DNA of 64,000 nucleotides from Metallyticus violacea (taxonomy: Eukaryota; Arthropoda; Insecta; Mantodea; Metallyticidae). Below are positions 10,858 through 23,445 of this stretch, in pieces. The notes under the pieces were generated by a model. It saw nothing but the letters and a program-made list of their open reading frames with translations, had not been told where the DNA came from and made no database searches. Where the stretch lies: contig CM060831.1 in assembly GCA_030762175.1 (NCBI GenBank), forward strand, positions 71,765,001-71,829,000, in the 5' to 3' direction. Within the stretch, counting starts at the first letter, position 1. Each line of letters starts with the position of its first letter. The translations under genes were made by a program, and so were the position numbers.

Positions 10858-11824
10858 GAATATGGTGACTAATTTGTAACCCGATACCCAATTTCGAAGC
10901 AGAAATAAAGAGGCGCATTAGACTAGCCTGTAATAAGTTTTGGTGTAAAATTGTGCTCCTCAGCAAGAAATTAGGCACCAAATTAACAGTATTATGGAAA
11001 ATTGCATGTTCCCAATTCAAACTTGGTCCTCATGTTGAAGAACGCACTATATATCTGATATAATGTTTTTAAAAAATGTTTAAAATACTCTTACTTGAAG
11101 TAGCTCATCAAATGAGGCCAACCTCTGTTACAGGGGCCCATGCCCAAATAGGGTTTTTGTACTCTCTCTTTTTTTCTAATCTATACTTAAGACCAATATA
11201 ATTTTTCATTTGCGATAGACACGCAAATTATTTCAGTCTTACATCAGATTGTTCAAGTTCTGTCAAGACAATGTGAAACACATCACACTTCTTGAAGTTT
11301 ATTGCTATTTTAACTCTCTATTCAGAAATATTATCCATTCATTTCATCGGGTTAGGGACCTCGGAAAGTCATGAATATATTACCCTGCTAATTTCATTAA
11401 GCAGTAGACTTGTTAACTTTTAGTCTCAATATTACTTATTTTACTGTGATACTAAAACACCACAATTAGCTACTATACAAAACAAATATGTCCAGACGCC
11501 GAAATTACGATAAAATTCGTTCGCAATGGGTGGAAGATTAAAGGTTAAAACATTTATATTTTGCTACTAAATTCGTCACAGTATTTCTTAATCATTTTGA
11601 TCACATGATCTTTCTTTAACCTTTATGTATTATGTGCGCGCGTGTATACATATATTTTTTTTGAGTTTTTGTTACTCAAAGACTATTTGTTTTACTAATT
11701 ATTAAAATAAAGTGGAATATATACATATATTCATAAGTGGAATATATTTTAAATATATATTTTAAAAATACAATCCATACGTAAATTAGTGGTTTAAATA
11801 TTACTTTCCTTTCAAAATACTGCC

Positions 11825-12360
11825 GGTGTTGAATAATCTTTACTACTTGGGGTTTAACTTGTTCTGGCTACATCCATTTTTTTATTTTTAGTCTGCCTGG
11901 ACTTCATTCTTTTGAGTTGGTAGATTAAGTCTCTTTGGGAATTCTGTCGTCAAGCATTCTCGCTACGTGTTGCTTCCATTTTGTTCTTTTTCTTGTTACA
12001 AAGTTATTTAATTTGTCAGTGTTCAGACTTTCTTTTATTTTACAGGTTTTTTTCCTTTGTAAGCTCTGCTGTTGATCTAAGAAATTTCATTCCAGAAGTT
12101 TGTATTCTATTTGTATTTTATAGGTTGCGAGTACTGTCATAGTTTTGTAAATTTCATTATTTCATCTTTTCTGACTTTGTTCATTAGTATTTATTATTCT
12201 GTCTACTATGTGTTAGGGCTTATTAATATTTTTGTTTATTTTGATTTTATATCTGCATGAAATATCACATTCAACAAAGCAGCATTTTGATCCTTGTTCT
12301 ATAGATTTGAATCCTATAATCTTTTGGACCTAACGGTTGGTATTCATCTTAGGTTTTGTG
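11825..12360 (-). pseudogene. LINE C-terminal relic (non-LTR reverse transcriptase)
   Basis: The minus strand, across frames, reads LLE-NFLDQQQSLQRKKTCKIKE and TKWKQHVARMLDDRIPKE. This matches the common pattern F-MKFLRSTAGYT...YK-NWKQHV-RM-DNRIPK found at the C-terminal side of many arthropod non-LTR retrotransposon polyproteins. Stops and frameshifts are frequent and no boundaries can be drawn precisely. Confidence 0.6.
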
Positions 12361-12785
12361 TTCAATTTTCAGAAAACCATGTAGTCCATATAGGTCAGCC
12401 ATACAAGTATTGACCACTCGCGCGGCCTTTCTCGTGCAACAAATGTCGGTAAGGACATTGTACAGCAAAAACAATACAATCGAACAGAAACAATTTCCAA
12501 ATAACTCGTGGACAAGTGTCCTTGTGTGTTTTCAAAATTTAATTCACTCCTGTCATAGAGTACGTGCTTATTTTCATTGTGATTGTAATTATGAAAACTT
12601 CAATGAACCCTCTTTGCCTGAGTTGCCTCTCTAACTGCACACTTATCAGTTGTCATGAATCGGGCGACAAGACCTGGAAGATCCGATATTTACCCAAGGC
12701 TTTTCATAAATAAATTACACTTAATTTATTTTCATCCTTAAATCCAATCTATCTGGAAGAACTGCACTTTCCAATATCACTATTT

Positions 12786-12787
<2 letters not shown>

Positions 12788-12817
<30 letters not shown>
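12788..12817. repeat. (AAT)n microsatellite
   Basis: Ten AAT units immediately at the tail side of SINE-A copy A1, suggesting growth from the SINE tail. Confidence 0.95.
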
Positions 12818-12818
<1 letters not shown>

Positions 12819-13078
12819 TTTAGCGTCCATTTTCATTGTTGAGGCGTCACAGGACACTGATGATGCATGAGATGAAATGATAAATTGAGAAAATATTTTT
12901 TTTAAGGAAGGAAGCCGTCCAGACCTAAATTTAGGATACCTTTGCCGCATTTGACATGTATGAGGACTGAGAAAAACCCGAAAACATCCTTAGCAGTGAA
13001 GATAGTCCTAACGGGATTCGAACGCCAGACCTCGCGCTCACGAGTTCGCTCCTTAACAACCTCGGCCACCCTTGGGAG
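12818..13078 (-). mobile_element. SINE-A copy A1
   Basis: Minus strand from 13078: GGGTGGCCGAGGTTGTTAAG (box A region), CGTGAGCGCGAGGTCTGGCG, GTTCGAATCCCG (box B), then the family body (GTTTTTCTCAGTCCTCAT, CTTCCTTCCTTAAA) and the 3' part with GATGCATGAGATG. Diverged from A3 in several places. Confidence 0.85.
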
Positions 13079-13374
13079 GTTTTATTAACACGACACCAAA
13101 AAGTGTCTTGTAATGTTTCTTTGGAATAAGTTCCACTAAACTTAACATGCATGTGCAGTTCATACATTATTGTGCACCATCTCATTGTTAAGAGGGATTC
13201 TAGGTCAGCGCGGGGTAAATCATAACACATTCTTATGAAAATTATCATATTATGTATTAAGGGCACAAGTATCAATGGATTGCATTATACTTATCAAAAA
13301 GAAACAAAAAGCTATAATAAATTCTTCAGATAATTACAACACATGCTCAGAATGTCAGTAGTGCAGCATCGTGT

Positions 13375-14520
13375 TCCTTAAGTTTCTTTTTAAGTGCATG
13401 ATTATTTTTACTATTTATCAATAATCACCTCTCAGTATTAAACAAACATGGTTATCCAATTATTTTTGCAGATGATACTAGTATTCTCATTAAAGAACAC
13501 AAAAATCAATCGCCTCTCAAATTTATTCAATGATATTTTAAGTACATCAAATAACTGGTTTGACAGTTATAGAATTAATATAAACTTTGTAAAAACTAAA
13601 TACTTTAATTTAAACACAAATAAAAAAAATGTTACAGAACTAAATATACAACATGAAGGGAATGAAATAACCTAATCTAGTAACATAAAATTCCTTGGTC
13701 TTATGACTGGCCCATAATATGCATTGGAAATACTATGTTTATTACATCGTAAATAAACTAAGATCGGCATGTTTTGCAATCAGATTATTAATTAATTAAT
13801 AAAAAAGCATACTAAAACAGTATCTTATGCTTATTTCCATACATTAATGACTTATGAAATAATATTCTGGGGAAATTCAGTAAATTTTAACAAAATATTT
13901 CTTATATAAAAAGAGTAAAACGATAGTTGTAAACCCTTTTTAAAACATTTGGGCTTTTACCATTAGCTTGGGAGTACATTCTAGCTGTACTTTTTTGTAG
14001 TGGACAATTGTTAAGTGTGTATATATACACACTTGAGATATACAAAGCAAAGAAACCAGATATAGGCAGCCTTACACAAAGAAAGTAACAAGTTACAGGC
14101 ACTCCAAAAAGTATGTATCATTTAATTCACTTCCACCATCTATAAAAATTCTATATAATTCTATGCTAACAAAAATTAGTTCAGGTTGGCAATAAAATGT
14201 ATTTCATCACTCACATCTTCTATACAGAGCAGGATTTCATATAATCGAAAAGTAAGTGCACTAATTTTTTCCAACGAACTAATTCAGCTTTGTAAATATA
14301 CTAAATGTAAATAATTTAAGTTACCATTAATATACATTATTTTTCTAAGATGGAATTTTATGTAAAATATAAAAATGACTATCTCTGACGAACTCTACAC
14401 TAGAGTTAAATTGGTGAATATGAAGAATGTTACAATTTCATTAAATGTGCATAACTGTATGTAATTTCCGATGAAATCTATATACTGAACTTAGACTGAG
14501 ATTAAAGGTTGAATTTTATT
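13375..14520 (+). pseudogene. LINE-B reverse transcriptase relic with 3' untranslated part
   Basis: Forward frames give KHGYPIIFADDTSILIKEH near 13445-13500; FADDT is the catalytic motif of non-LTR reverse transcriptases. Further on KFLGL-D (near 13690) and MTYEIIFWGNSVNFNKIF (13850-13910) follow in the order seen in Jockey/CR1-like enzymes (Y-IIFWGNS then the RR/RI segment). YTLEIYKAKKPDIGS near 14020 matches the following region. After about 14250 the sequence is the 3' untranslated part, which recurs at 18025 and 18699. Many stops; clearly dead. Confidence 0.75.
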
Positions 14521-14933
14521 TTTTTTTTGTAATAATGATTTAATTAGTATGATTTAGTTATAAAAGTTGATTTGCATTCAAAAAGTATTGAATAATCAAT
14601 TATCCCATAGTATTCATATAATTGTAATAAAGTGAAATATACTCCTAAAATGATTGTTAATAATAATCCTTGTGTGGCTTTAGAACAACATCCTGGCTTG
14701 CTTGATCTTCTGATTTCAATTCATTGGAATTTACATGGGGTCATTTAAAGATCTTTAAATCATGACTTCAAACTTTGAAAATGTAATTTTTTTCGCCAGA
14801 GTATTAACTAGCATGTCAGCGGATAGGACGGAAATCTAGATTGTGGAAGTGAATGAAATAGTTCATAATGGACTCTTGGAAGCTTGTATTAGAGCCCATG
14901 GTTGTCATTTTCAGCATTTTGTAGAACTATGGG

Positions 14934-14934
<1 letters not shown>

Positions 14935-14976
<42 letters not shown>
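14935..14976. repeat. (TA)n microsatellite
   Basis: About 20 TA units. Confidence 0.95.
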
Positions 14977-14978
<2 letters not shown>

Positions 14979-15108
14979 TGTTTATTTTCATCACGTGACC
15001 AAGAGCCAAGCTCGAAATATAGTGTGATTTTAGTGTTCAATTTTACGGTTTTTAGTGTGAAATTTTATGTGAACCTTTTTATATTGCACTCTGAGTGTTT
15101 TTTATGAG

Positions 15109-15140
<32 letters not shown>

Positions 15141-15141
15141 A
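15109..15141. repeat. (TA)n microsatellite with one interruption
   Basis: Two TA runs separated by TT, about 130 bp right of the preceding TA tract. Confidence 0.9.
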
Positions 15142-15274
15142 AAACCCGTTGTAGATGAAATATTTTTGTATTTCTGTAAGTCCTCAATCAAGCCTTGATA
15201 GGTTTCTTACGTTTAAGAAACTATATTAGATGACGCTTGATTACTTTAAGCTCTGGTAAAAAGCAAAGAAGAAA

Positions 15275-15356
15275 TTCTTTATTCTAACAGTAGCCCATTC
15301 CTTTAACTATATTTTTTCTTTATTGTAACAGTAGCCTATTCCTTTAACTATAGTTT
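15275..15356. repeat. 41-bp tandem duplication
   Basis: TTCTTTATTCTAACAGTAGC begins unit one and TTCTTTATTGTAACAGTAGC begins unit two, 41 bp apart, with only a few differences over the whole unit. Confidence 0.9.
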
Positions 15357-16037
15357 TATGCTATTCTCTTCGGCTATCTAAGCGTATTTACCTGTCACAT
15401 TTCTAATATCTCAGAACAGAGGTCTGTTCAGAGGTTATGGTCTCTGATAACGTGCTCTGAAATGCACAGCTTACCTCTAACGCACACAGAGGGCATTGGC
15501 TAGCGTAGAGTAAGACATCCAAAATTTTCTCAAAGCGAAAAAAATACTCGTAACCATAATTCTGTTCATCATGTTGAATGAAATGTCTTATCTGGTCTGT
15601 CAGTTGTTGGAGAAAGCAAAGTTAAGATTTTATGGCAGTTTTTATTTTTAGTGGCATGAAACGGTTCTTGGAAACATGAATTAAAATCAGAAATTAATGG
15701 GGGAAAACGAAATGGCGAATGAGTGATTGAACCACAAAATGCTGCTATAAACATTTGATTTCCAAAGCAAAGATATTTTATAGCTGCTTTAAAACACAAC
15801 CATCGTTTCATTTCCTCTTTTCAGGCTTATAACCCTATCTAACTCTTGTAATAACATTGACATCAGATAAGCACTATTTTATTTCTGTTTATCAGAGACA
15901 TTTTCTAGTGAACTGGTCGTGGTGTGTGACTAATTTACAACCAGTGAACTGCATGACATTACTTTGGGATATATTTGTTTTACATGCAATAACAAATATG
16001 CCAACAGGTTATATATGGGCGTTACCGTAAACTAGAA

Positions 16038-16283
16038 GTTATTTATTTTATAGTTAGAACGCAATAACTACTGTAATTGTAAATATATGTAACTTGTTTC
16101 CTCTATATATCTATAAATACCGTTTTTCCCCCATTTTTAAACTTTTTATTAATTTGTTGTTATTATTTTATATATTGTATTATTTTTCCAACTTTCTAAT
16201 AGTGCATCATACTTAAGCATGTATGGTAGACGATCCTTGTGTATGTATATAGAGTTTTATAACATTAAATATAATAAAAATAG
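16038..16283 (+). mobile_element. LINE-A 3' end, copy 3
   Basis: Only the 3' untranslated block is present (AGTTAGAACGCAATAACTA, TGTAACTTGTTTCCT, ATACTTAAGCATGTATGG, TTTTATAACATTAAA). This is a strongly 5'-truncated insertion, as usual for LINEs. Confidence 0.65.
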
Positions 16284-17298
16284 TGCAGTTACCCCGGGTA
16301 GACAGCAACAACTAGAATGGCCTAGCCGTAATGACGTCAATGGCAATTCAAGAACATTGCGACTATGTTAATAAACAAAGCATTGTATAGATACAATAAT
16401 CTACAATCAGAGTAATTTAATCGCTTGTTTATGAAACAATAGAAATACAGATATGTACTTTATAAAGGAATTGAACAAAGGTTTCAACAAAATGTTAAAA
16501 TGTAATTTATATAATAAATTATAAGTAAATTTTCCTATCTTTTAAAAATATAGTTAAAAAGACGTCGATATTATTTGCTAGGGCATGTACTATTTCTCAA
16601 ACCAATATAAAGTCTTTAAGCACTATTTTATTTAGCATTTATAATGCAATGAATTTTTTTTAAATATTTATACCTCTGCAGAAATGTTGTTACTTAGAAA
16701 ACTTTGCAGTCTGAATATCAATCTATTTAAAATAAATTTAAATAAAAATATGTGAATTTGGATATTGATAAGAAAGTTTAAAAACACTTTTAATTTCATT
16801 TATAGGTTTTATAGCCTCACCTGCAGCTACTTCCACTTTCAGATGTCAAATGGCAATCCATGCCTTATGATGCTTAAAATTTAAAATAAGCACTGATTGA
16901 AACTGTTGTTTTGATGATAAATTGTTTTCAGAAGTGCATACTCTCCAAGCAAGAACAGAATGTAAGGAGGTTGGTTAGCAGTTCCGAAACAAACTATATT
17001 ACTGTAATATTAAGTATTCAGTCTACAACTAACTTATTTTTATTCTGTCCAAACGTAAACAATAATCCATGTTCCAGTCAACGATAGATAACAAATTGTA
17101 ATAGCAATTATATAATGTAAAAGTTTCATTTAAATTTTCAAATTAGGTGAGGCTGTGGGTAAGGAGTTGAAAACGTAAATGTAATCAAAATTGGTTTTAA
17201 ACTTACTTCCAAATATCCAATTTGGCGGTTTTCGTTTAAATTAAATGTATTTAAAATAGGCACTTATTAGGACTTGGAAATTTTGGAATGAAAAAATA

Positions 17299-17299
<1 letters not shown>

Positions 17300-17343
<44 letters not shown>
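17300..17343. repeat. (ATT)n microsatellite
   Basis: About 14 ATT units followed by ACT ACT. Confidence 0.95.
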
Positions 17344-18024
17344 TACTAAAATTATTGTTGTTAACCTTTTGAAGAAAATTACGTGAAAAATCACCCTGTT
17401 AACACTAGCTATAATCTTATTTTTATTTCATGATTATTTCTGATATTCACCCTTTTAAACAGATTATGTATAATGTTGGTTCCAGCAACATCTCTAAAGG
17501 TAAAGTCTCTATCTGTTACATTTTTTGGGTGAGCTCTTGTTAGCTCTTAACTTTTTGTTATTACCATTATATCTTCCTTACTTGGACACACAGACAAGGT
17601 TCCTGGACCTGGGATCTCCAAGATACTTCAAGATCAAAGTCTTGTGACAAGCCAGCCACCACATTTGATTGCATGTGCACATCACAAATCTAACTATTTC
17701 ATAAATAGAAACGCTTTTGAACTTCTAATGCTTGTTTATACCTTTTGTCACTGAATGAGTATGCGCTAATAATAATAATTTCAATTTGAAATATTTATTG
17801 TATGAAGCTGTAAAATTGTTGCGTTCCTTGGACAAATTTAACTACATAGAAAATTTTTATATTAAAATTTCTTGCCAGCAGAATGGTTGAACTCTCACAT
17901 CGCTCACAAGAACTGAAGTATGTTATTTACAATGCCAATAAACTTTTTAAAACATTCAAATATACCCAAGCAACCTAGGCAACAATGCAAGACCTAGTCA
18001 ATCAACGCTAGAACTCTCAAAATA

Positions 18025-19312
18025 TACACCAGAGTTAAATTTTGTATATATGAAGAGCGTGATAACTTCATTAAATGTATATAATGCATGTACTTTCTGA
18101 CGAAATCTATCTCCTAAAGTTACATTAAGTCTTTTACAGTTGGTTAAACTCACTATAGGATTCATAGATTGATATGATATATGATATGATAAGAGTAAAA
18201 ATAGTGAACATTAATAATAAAGGCATCAAATTGGAAACAATTCTTGATATTTGTTTTAACATTTAACTATATCGTAATGAAAATTCGAAAATATTTTGTG
18301 TTACAATTAATAACATATAAAAATATGAGATACCTACCTCAAGTTTTGCAACAATAAGCATAAAACATAAGAAAACAGGACTTTTTTTTAAAAAAAAAAC
18401 AACATTGTTATATGTGTTTTTGGCCTGTAATCTAGAAACTTACCTTTATCAAAACTAGTAATCACTCAAATTAAAACCTGTCAAAGTATAAACACAAATA
18501 TGATTTTTTATAAAATATAGCAATTAAAGCTTGAGAAAATTGAATTAATGTATAGTTTAGAATGCTAAAATTTGTAAGATTCTTAAATGTTTGAACTGAG
18601 ATAAAACAAACATTTGATAACAGAAATAATAAAAATTAGGAATTTTAGACTTTAAGGTTATACTTTTAAATATGAGAGAATAATATACGTATCATTTGAC
18701 ACCAGAACTAAATTTTGTAAATATGATGACTGTGACAATTTTATTAAATGTACATAATGCATGAACTCTCTGACGATATCTACCTCCTTGAGTTACATTA
18801 AGTCTTTTAGAGTTGGCTAAACTCATTATAGAATTCAAGATTGATGTGATATAATAAGAGTAAAATTACTGAACAGTAATAATAAAGACATCAAACTGGA
18901 AATAATTCTTGAACTTTGTTTTAACAATTAGCAATATCGTATTGAAAATTCAAAAATATTTATGTGTTACTGTTAATATTTTTTAAAAATATAAGATGCC
19001 TACTTTGAAGTTTTGCCAGAAAATGTTTAAAACATCAAAGAAAATGCAGGATTTTTTAAAAAAAAAAAAAAAACATTCTCATGTGTGTTTTTGGGCCATA
19101 ATCTAAAATGTTACCTTTATCAAAATTAGTAATCATTCCAATAAAAGTCTATTAAATATAAAAACAATCATAATTTTATTAAATATGTAATTATAACTTG
19201 AGAAAATTGAATTACTTTTAGAACGCAAAAATTTGCAAGATTCTTAAATGTTTGATCTGTGATAAAACAAACATTAGACAAAAGAAAAAAATGAAAATTG
19301 GGAATTTTATGA
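18025..19312 (+). repeat. Tandem duplication, 673-bp period, of LINE-B-related sequence
   Basis: Unit one runs from about 18025 to 18650 and unit two from about 18699 to 19312. Matching anchors are GTTACATTAAGTCTTTTACAG (18119) against GTTACATTAAGTCTTTTAGAG (18792), and CTTTATCAAAACTAGTAATC (18443) against CTTTATCAAAATTAGTAATC (19116). GATAAAACAAACATT also recurs near the ends. The first ~110 bp of each unit also matches the 3' untranslated part of LINE-B at 14395-14500 (GAGTTAAATT, TTCATTAAATGT). No open frame. Confidence 0.85.
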
Positions 19313-19809
19313 TTTCTGTTGCAGTAATACATTTGGGAAAATAATAAAGTTATTTACAAAGGAACATTAGACAAGGTACATGTAACACGATGCCTCTGTA
19401 AACTATACTTTATGCAGGTATGTAGACCTTTATCACAAGTCAAACCTTTCAGCAGCTACACCCATGTCTATATACAAAGATGCGTGAGCTTTAGACGAGA
19501 ATAACTTTGAAAAGTCGAGAAGATCCAGTAAGCTGACATTACACTGTTTTGACAAGTTACTGCTCTTTCCACTTCAATAACATCACTGCCCTCTGCCAGC
19601 AACGGCATGAACTGGGCTGCCTTAAATGAGCAATTAATCAATCATTCATTTTGTGTGGTCAGCTAATTCGCTGTGCAAGATAAAAGAGGTGGCAGGAAAT
19701 TGCTTCTATTATATTTCATATTGTGTTTTCAAAACCATTATGTTTTTGGCCTGCTTCTAGGTGGATAATTGTAATATTATTACTTATATTAACTTGTCTA
19801 AGAGTACAC

Positions 19810-19959
19810 TATTATTATTATTACTATTATTATTATTACTATTATTATTATTATTGCTATTATTATTACTACTACTATTATTATTACTATTATTATTATT
19901 ATTATTACTATTATTATTATTACTATTATTATTATTATTATTACTACTACTATTATTAC

Positions 19960-19996
<37 letters not shown>
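19810..19996. repeat. Long interrupted (ATT)n tract
   Basis: About 187 bp of ATT units interrupted by ACT and GCT variants. Apparent poly-Tyr, poly-Leu and poly-Ile proteins in this stretch are translations of the repeat. Confidence 0.97.
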
Positions 19997-20609
19997 GAAT
20001 CCACGGTTCTCAACATTTTAGCAAATATAAAGGCAATTCATGTACTTTTCTAGAAAACCACTGTCTCTTAGAATGCAAATTATTTCAAAATAAGTTTAAT
20101 GTTATATATGCATACGTGAACTTTGACGAAAAAGGCACAGACTTACATTAAGAATTATAAAGAGATGTATTTATAAAATAAACAGAATTGCATAAGACGG
20201 GGTCCTCAACCTTTTGCAGTGACGTACCGTTACATTTAACGCACTATATCAGATGTATCAATAAGAAAATTTTACAAGGGAAGTGTCTGTGCAAGGGTCA
20301 ACATAAGCATTTCTCTACATTTACTACAATACTAGTGGTTATTTAGTTATTTCTTATATGTAGTATTTTGAATTAATTATTATTTATTTATTTGTTCAAT
20401 CTATTCTTATTCAATGTGTTTTCTGTGAAATGTCTTAAAATTAATTTTGTTAATGTTAAAATATAGTGAGTGAATACGTAAACAAACTTCACAAACATAC
20501 ATTCCTGATACTGATATCCTCGGATTTAATTTTAGTCTTAAATTGCGATCAACATTCCACTATTTCTGTCCTTGTTCTTTTTATTTAAATTAATGTAGAA
20601 AATTTACAT

Positions 20610-21740
20610 TCACAAAGGTGAGTATTCACAAGCACACACACATATACAGATTTTTATGAGATCATTGTATATTCCGTCGCATGAGAGCTCGATCAATTTA
20701 TCATTCTCGAAAGCAGTTACGGTTTCTGATAAGGTGTCAGCAATAGAAATCGGATGTCTAACCCAAAATTCTGAAGGCAGGTTTTCAGGGAAGGTGTACA
20801 TTGAAATCTGAGTTGAGACTCCCAAGATGCTCCTTAATATTCACTGCCAGTTCACAATGAGCAGAAATTTCATTTTCACTTAAGAAAGCATCCAGCAATG
20901 GAAAGGAAGATGTGTTTGTTTCCAATATTGCTTTTGTTTTCATGAAACTTGTTTTTTCTTAAGAGCCTAATTTTATCCTACACCAAGAACATGGAAGTAA
21001 GCACACTGTAAACTGTTCATCTAGTTGAGACTGTAAAATACATCTGCCAACTGAGCAAGCCACAGCCCACCATTGAAATAACTGAAGTCTGAGAGAAAAA
21101 TTTACACTTCTGATCTAAGTTGAAACAGTCGACTCAATACATTTCCTGTCGACAGTCGCATAATTTCATTGTGAAGTAAAAGAGAATCATTTTCAGCATC
21201 ATTTCATTACACAAAATGAGAAATAATTTTGAACTCTTGCTTTGGGCTTAATGAAGTTGACAATTTTGTCACTTTCATTTAAAACTGTCTTTAGAGCAAC
21301 AAACTTCGTTCTTGCGGTTAAAGCCTCGCGATGAATGCTACAATGTATAAATTTTGATTCTGAGGCTACTTCTTTAATCTTTGCAACAACGACACTTGTT
21401 TCCCAGTCATTGCATGTCCTCTATTAGAACAAACAACAACACATTTATTCCATTCTACGATTATGCCATTAATTTTCATAAATTGATATAATTTTGAAAA
21501 TATTTCATTTGAGGTTGTTCGAGCAGGTGATGATTCACAAACCAAGAATTCTTCCTTAAGAAGATGGGTCACGAAATGTCAGTAGTTTCATCCAGTTGAA
21601 TGGAAAAATATTGACTAGAGCAAACTTTTTCTGTTACTGCTGTTTAATATTTGCAAGAAAATCTAAAACTCTTTGAGATATGGTGTCATTGGATAATGGA
21701 ATCACTTCAAGTTGTCTTCCAACATTATTTTAACCATATC
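20610..21740 (-). pseudogene. hAT transposase relic (ZBED5/SCAND3-like)
   Basis: Reading the minus strand downwards, broken frames give in order: VIPLSNDTISQRVLDFL, FPFNWMK, CESSPARTTSNEIFSKLYQF, WNKCVVVCSNRGHAMTGKQ, FKIISHFV, LLLHNEIMRLSTGNVLSRLF, FPFLDAFL-type FLDAFLSENEISAH, and FWVRHPISIAD...DKLIELSCD. This order (target for the capsule DE-TDV, W-KC-GVCTDGA-AMTG, H-E-RWLSRG-VL-R-F, and the end WIRNPF) is that of hAT-derived proteins such as ZBED5 and SCAND3. At least six interruptions; the element ends were not identified. Confidence 0.75.
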
Positions 21741-21769
21741 GATAATTGCTGGTAATATTAATGAGTCTC

Positions 21770-22016
21770 CGATCGTTTTTATTACTGAGGCACCACTGAT
21801 GATACATACCATGAAATGGAATATTGGTAAGGCTTTTTTTTAAGGAAGGAAACGCTCTAGGCCTAAGTTTAGGGTACCTCCCCGGCATTTGCCATTTATT
21901 GGGAATGAGGAAAACCTGGAAAGAAACCTGTCGGGGAGGACAGTCCTGCCGTGGTTCCAACCCCCGACATCCCGCTCACGAGTCCGCGCCTTAACGACCT
22001 CGGTCACCGGTGGCGG
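21770..22016 (-). mobile_element. SINE-A copy A2
   Basis: On the minus strand: CGCCACCGGTGACCGAGGTC, GTTAAGGCGCGGACTCGTGAG, degraded box B (GGTTGGAACC), body GTTTTCCTCATTCCCAAT and CTAAACTTAGGCCTAG. It overlaps the left border of the mariner relic that follows. Confidence 0.85.
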
Positions 22017-22099
22017 TGTATTTTGGCAATGGATAACAAGGATTTACGATAAGCGAGTGGAGGCTTTCCTACCTTTATTTTGATGTTTACTCGTAGATA

Positions 22100-23170
22100 G
22101 GAAAGTGTACAAGTGGAGCGCGCTCCAACAATGAGTGGTGTCAGCACTGCTGTGTATGTGTACGCCAGTATTGCTGCGCCAGACGCTAGGATGGATATCA
22201 AGCGAGAGCATTTCTGCGATACGATTTACTACGATTTTAAAGTCCGTTTATGGGAAAGGAATGTTTGGAAGGATTGCATTTGATTTTGGGGAACTCTGCC
22301 TTCGCAATTTACATGTTTAACGATGGTTTGTAGATTTTAGGAGAAGAAGGGACTTCCTTGAAGATGAAGACCGTACAGGACAGCTCGCAACAGCAACAGC
22401 GGGTGAAATTGTGATGAATGCAGAGCGTATGTTGCGGGAAGACCATCATTGTACATATTATCACATTCGAGATGCCCTGAACATTAGATGGGCAGTAATT
22501 AAAACAATCACAGAAGAAAAACTTCATGTTAAGAGGCTGTGCAGTCATTCGGTTTCCCCATCACCTCAGAGATAAGCAGAAAAATAAACCGCATGTGGAT
22601 TGGTGGCAGAAAATGTTGGAAATCTTTAATGACCCAGAAACTCAGCGACAAGCACCGGTCTGGGTTTTCCTGGGAGAAGATTCCCCCCTAAAAAAAAAAA
22701 AAAAACGGAGTGAGCAAGTAGATCTAGTTTTTCTTCTCAGCTAGTGGCCGCATTGTGTCCGCTTGACGGACAAAAACTGTCACTGCCAGACGACACCACA
22801 AAATGGCTGCCCAAGTCTTCAATGTACAGAGAAAGAAGCGTCCTTAAGATGATTTGCGTGAAATCCTGTTGCACCCAACATTCTGCGCCCACTACAGTGG
22901 AAACAACTCAATTTCTTCAAGAATCAGGAGTAAAACATTTGCCCCCTCCTCCCTTAAGGCCAGATCGACCTCATGCAACGTTTTATATCCCCAAAAATAA
23001 AGAAAAATTCGTGGTCAACAATATGAATCACCTAAAACCGTGGTGAAGAAAGAAGCATGGCGTTCAGCATTTACAAAATTATTTAAATGGATGAGGCGTT
23101 GTATAGAATATAATGGAGAATACTTTGGAATGATCACATCACTTTTTTAAATTTTCTATTGTTTTCATTC
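22100..23170 (+). pseudogene. Mariner transposase relic
   Basis: Forward frames show, in order, MDIKREHFCDTIYYDFKVRL (22190), a broken second helix-turn-helix, EEKLHVKRLCSH (22520), WWQKMLEIFNDPETQ (22600) and KKRSEQVDLV. These are followed by VETTQFLQESGVKHLPPPPL (22905), which occupies the position of the HPPYSPDLAPCD block, and YIPKNKEKF. The 22520-22690 and 22744-23040 parts are long open segments in different frames, joined by a poly-A slip at 22688. Catalytic acidic residues are mostly lost. Inverted repeats were not found. Confidence 0.78.
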
Positions 23171-23261
23171 TCAAAAGTGGCTCTCAGAAAGCATGGGCCT
23201 TAAGCATTCAAACTTTCAGCTTCTTAAAAATAAATATTTCTGCAACAGATGGCATTAATGG

Positions 23262-23445
23262 TATCCAGGGTATAATAATCTCAGGCGGGAAAATTCGCGG
23301 CTATAGTCGGATAGGGCACGGTAGCTCAGATGAAAAGAGCATCAGCACGGTAAGCCGAAGATTCGTTTTTTGAGTCCCAGTCATAACATCAAAATTTTAC
23401 TACCTGACTCTTATTACAAATTGGATTCACTAAGTAACTCATCAT
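23262..23445 (+). mobile_element. SINE-C copy C2
   Basis: Leader AGGGTATAATAATCTCAGGCG, then GGCACGGTAGCTCAGATGAA (box A like a tRNA D-arm, TAGCTCAG), AGCACGGTAAGCCGAAG and TTTGAGTCCCAG (box B). The element would be transcribed by RNA polymerase III if the boxes are active. No clear poly-A tail or target duplication. Confidence 0.65.

Noticed and set aside
19723..20151. 142-codon forward frame
   Set aside because: Most of it is a translation of the ATT repeat (poly-Tyr).
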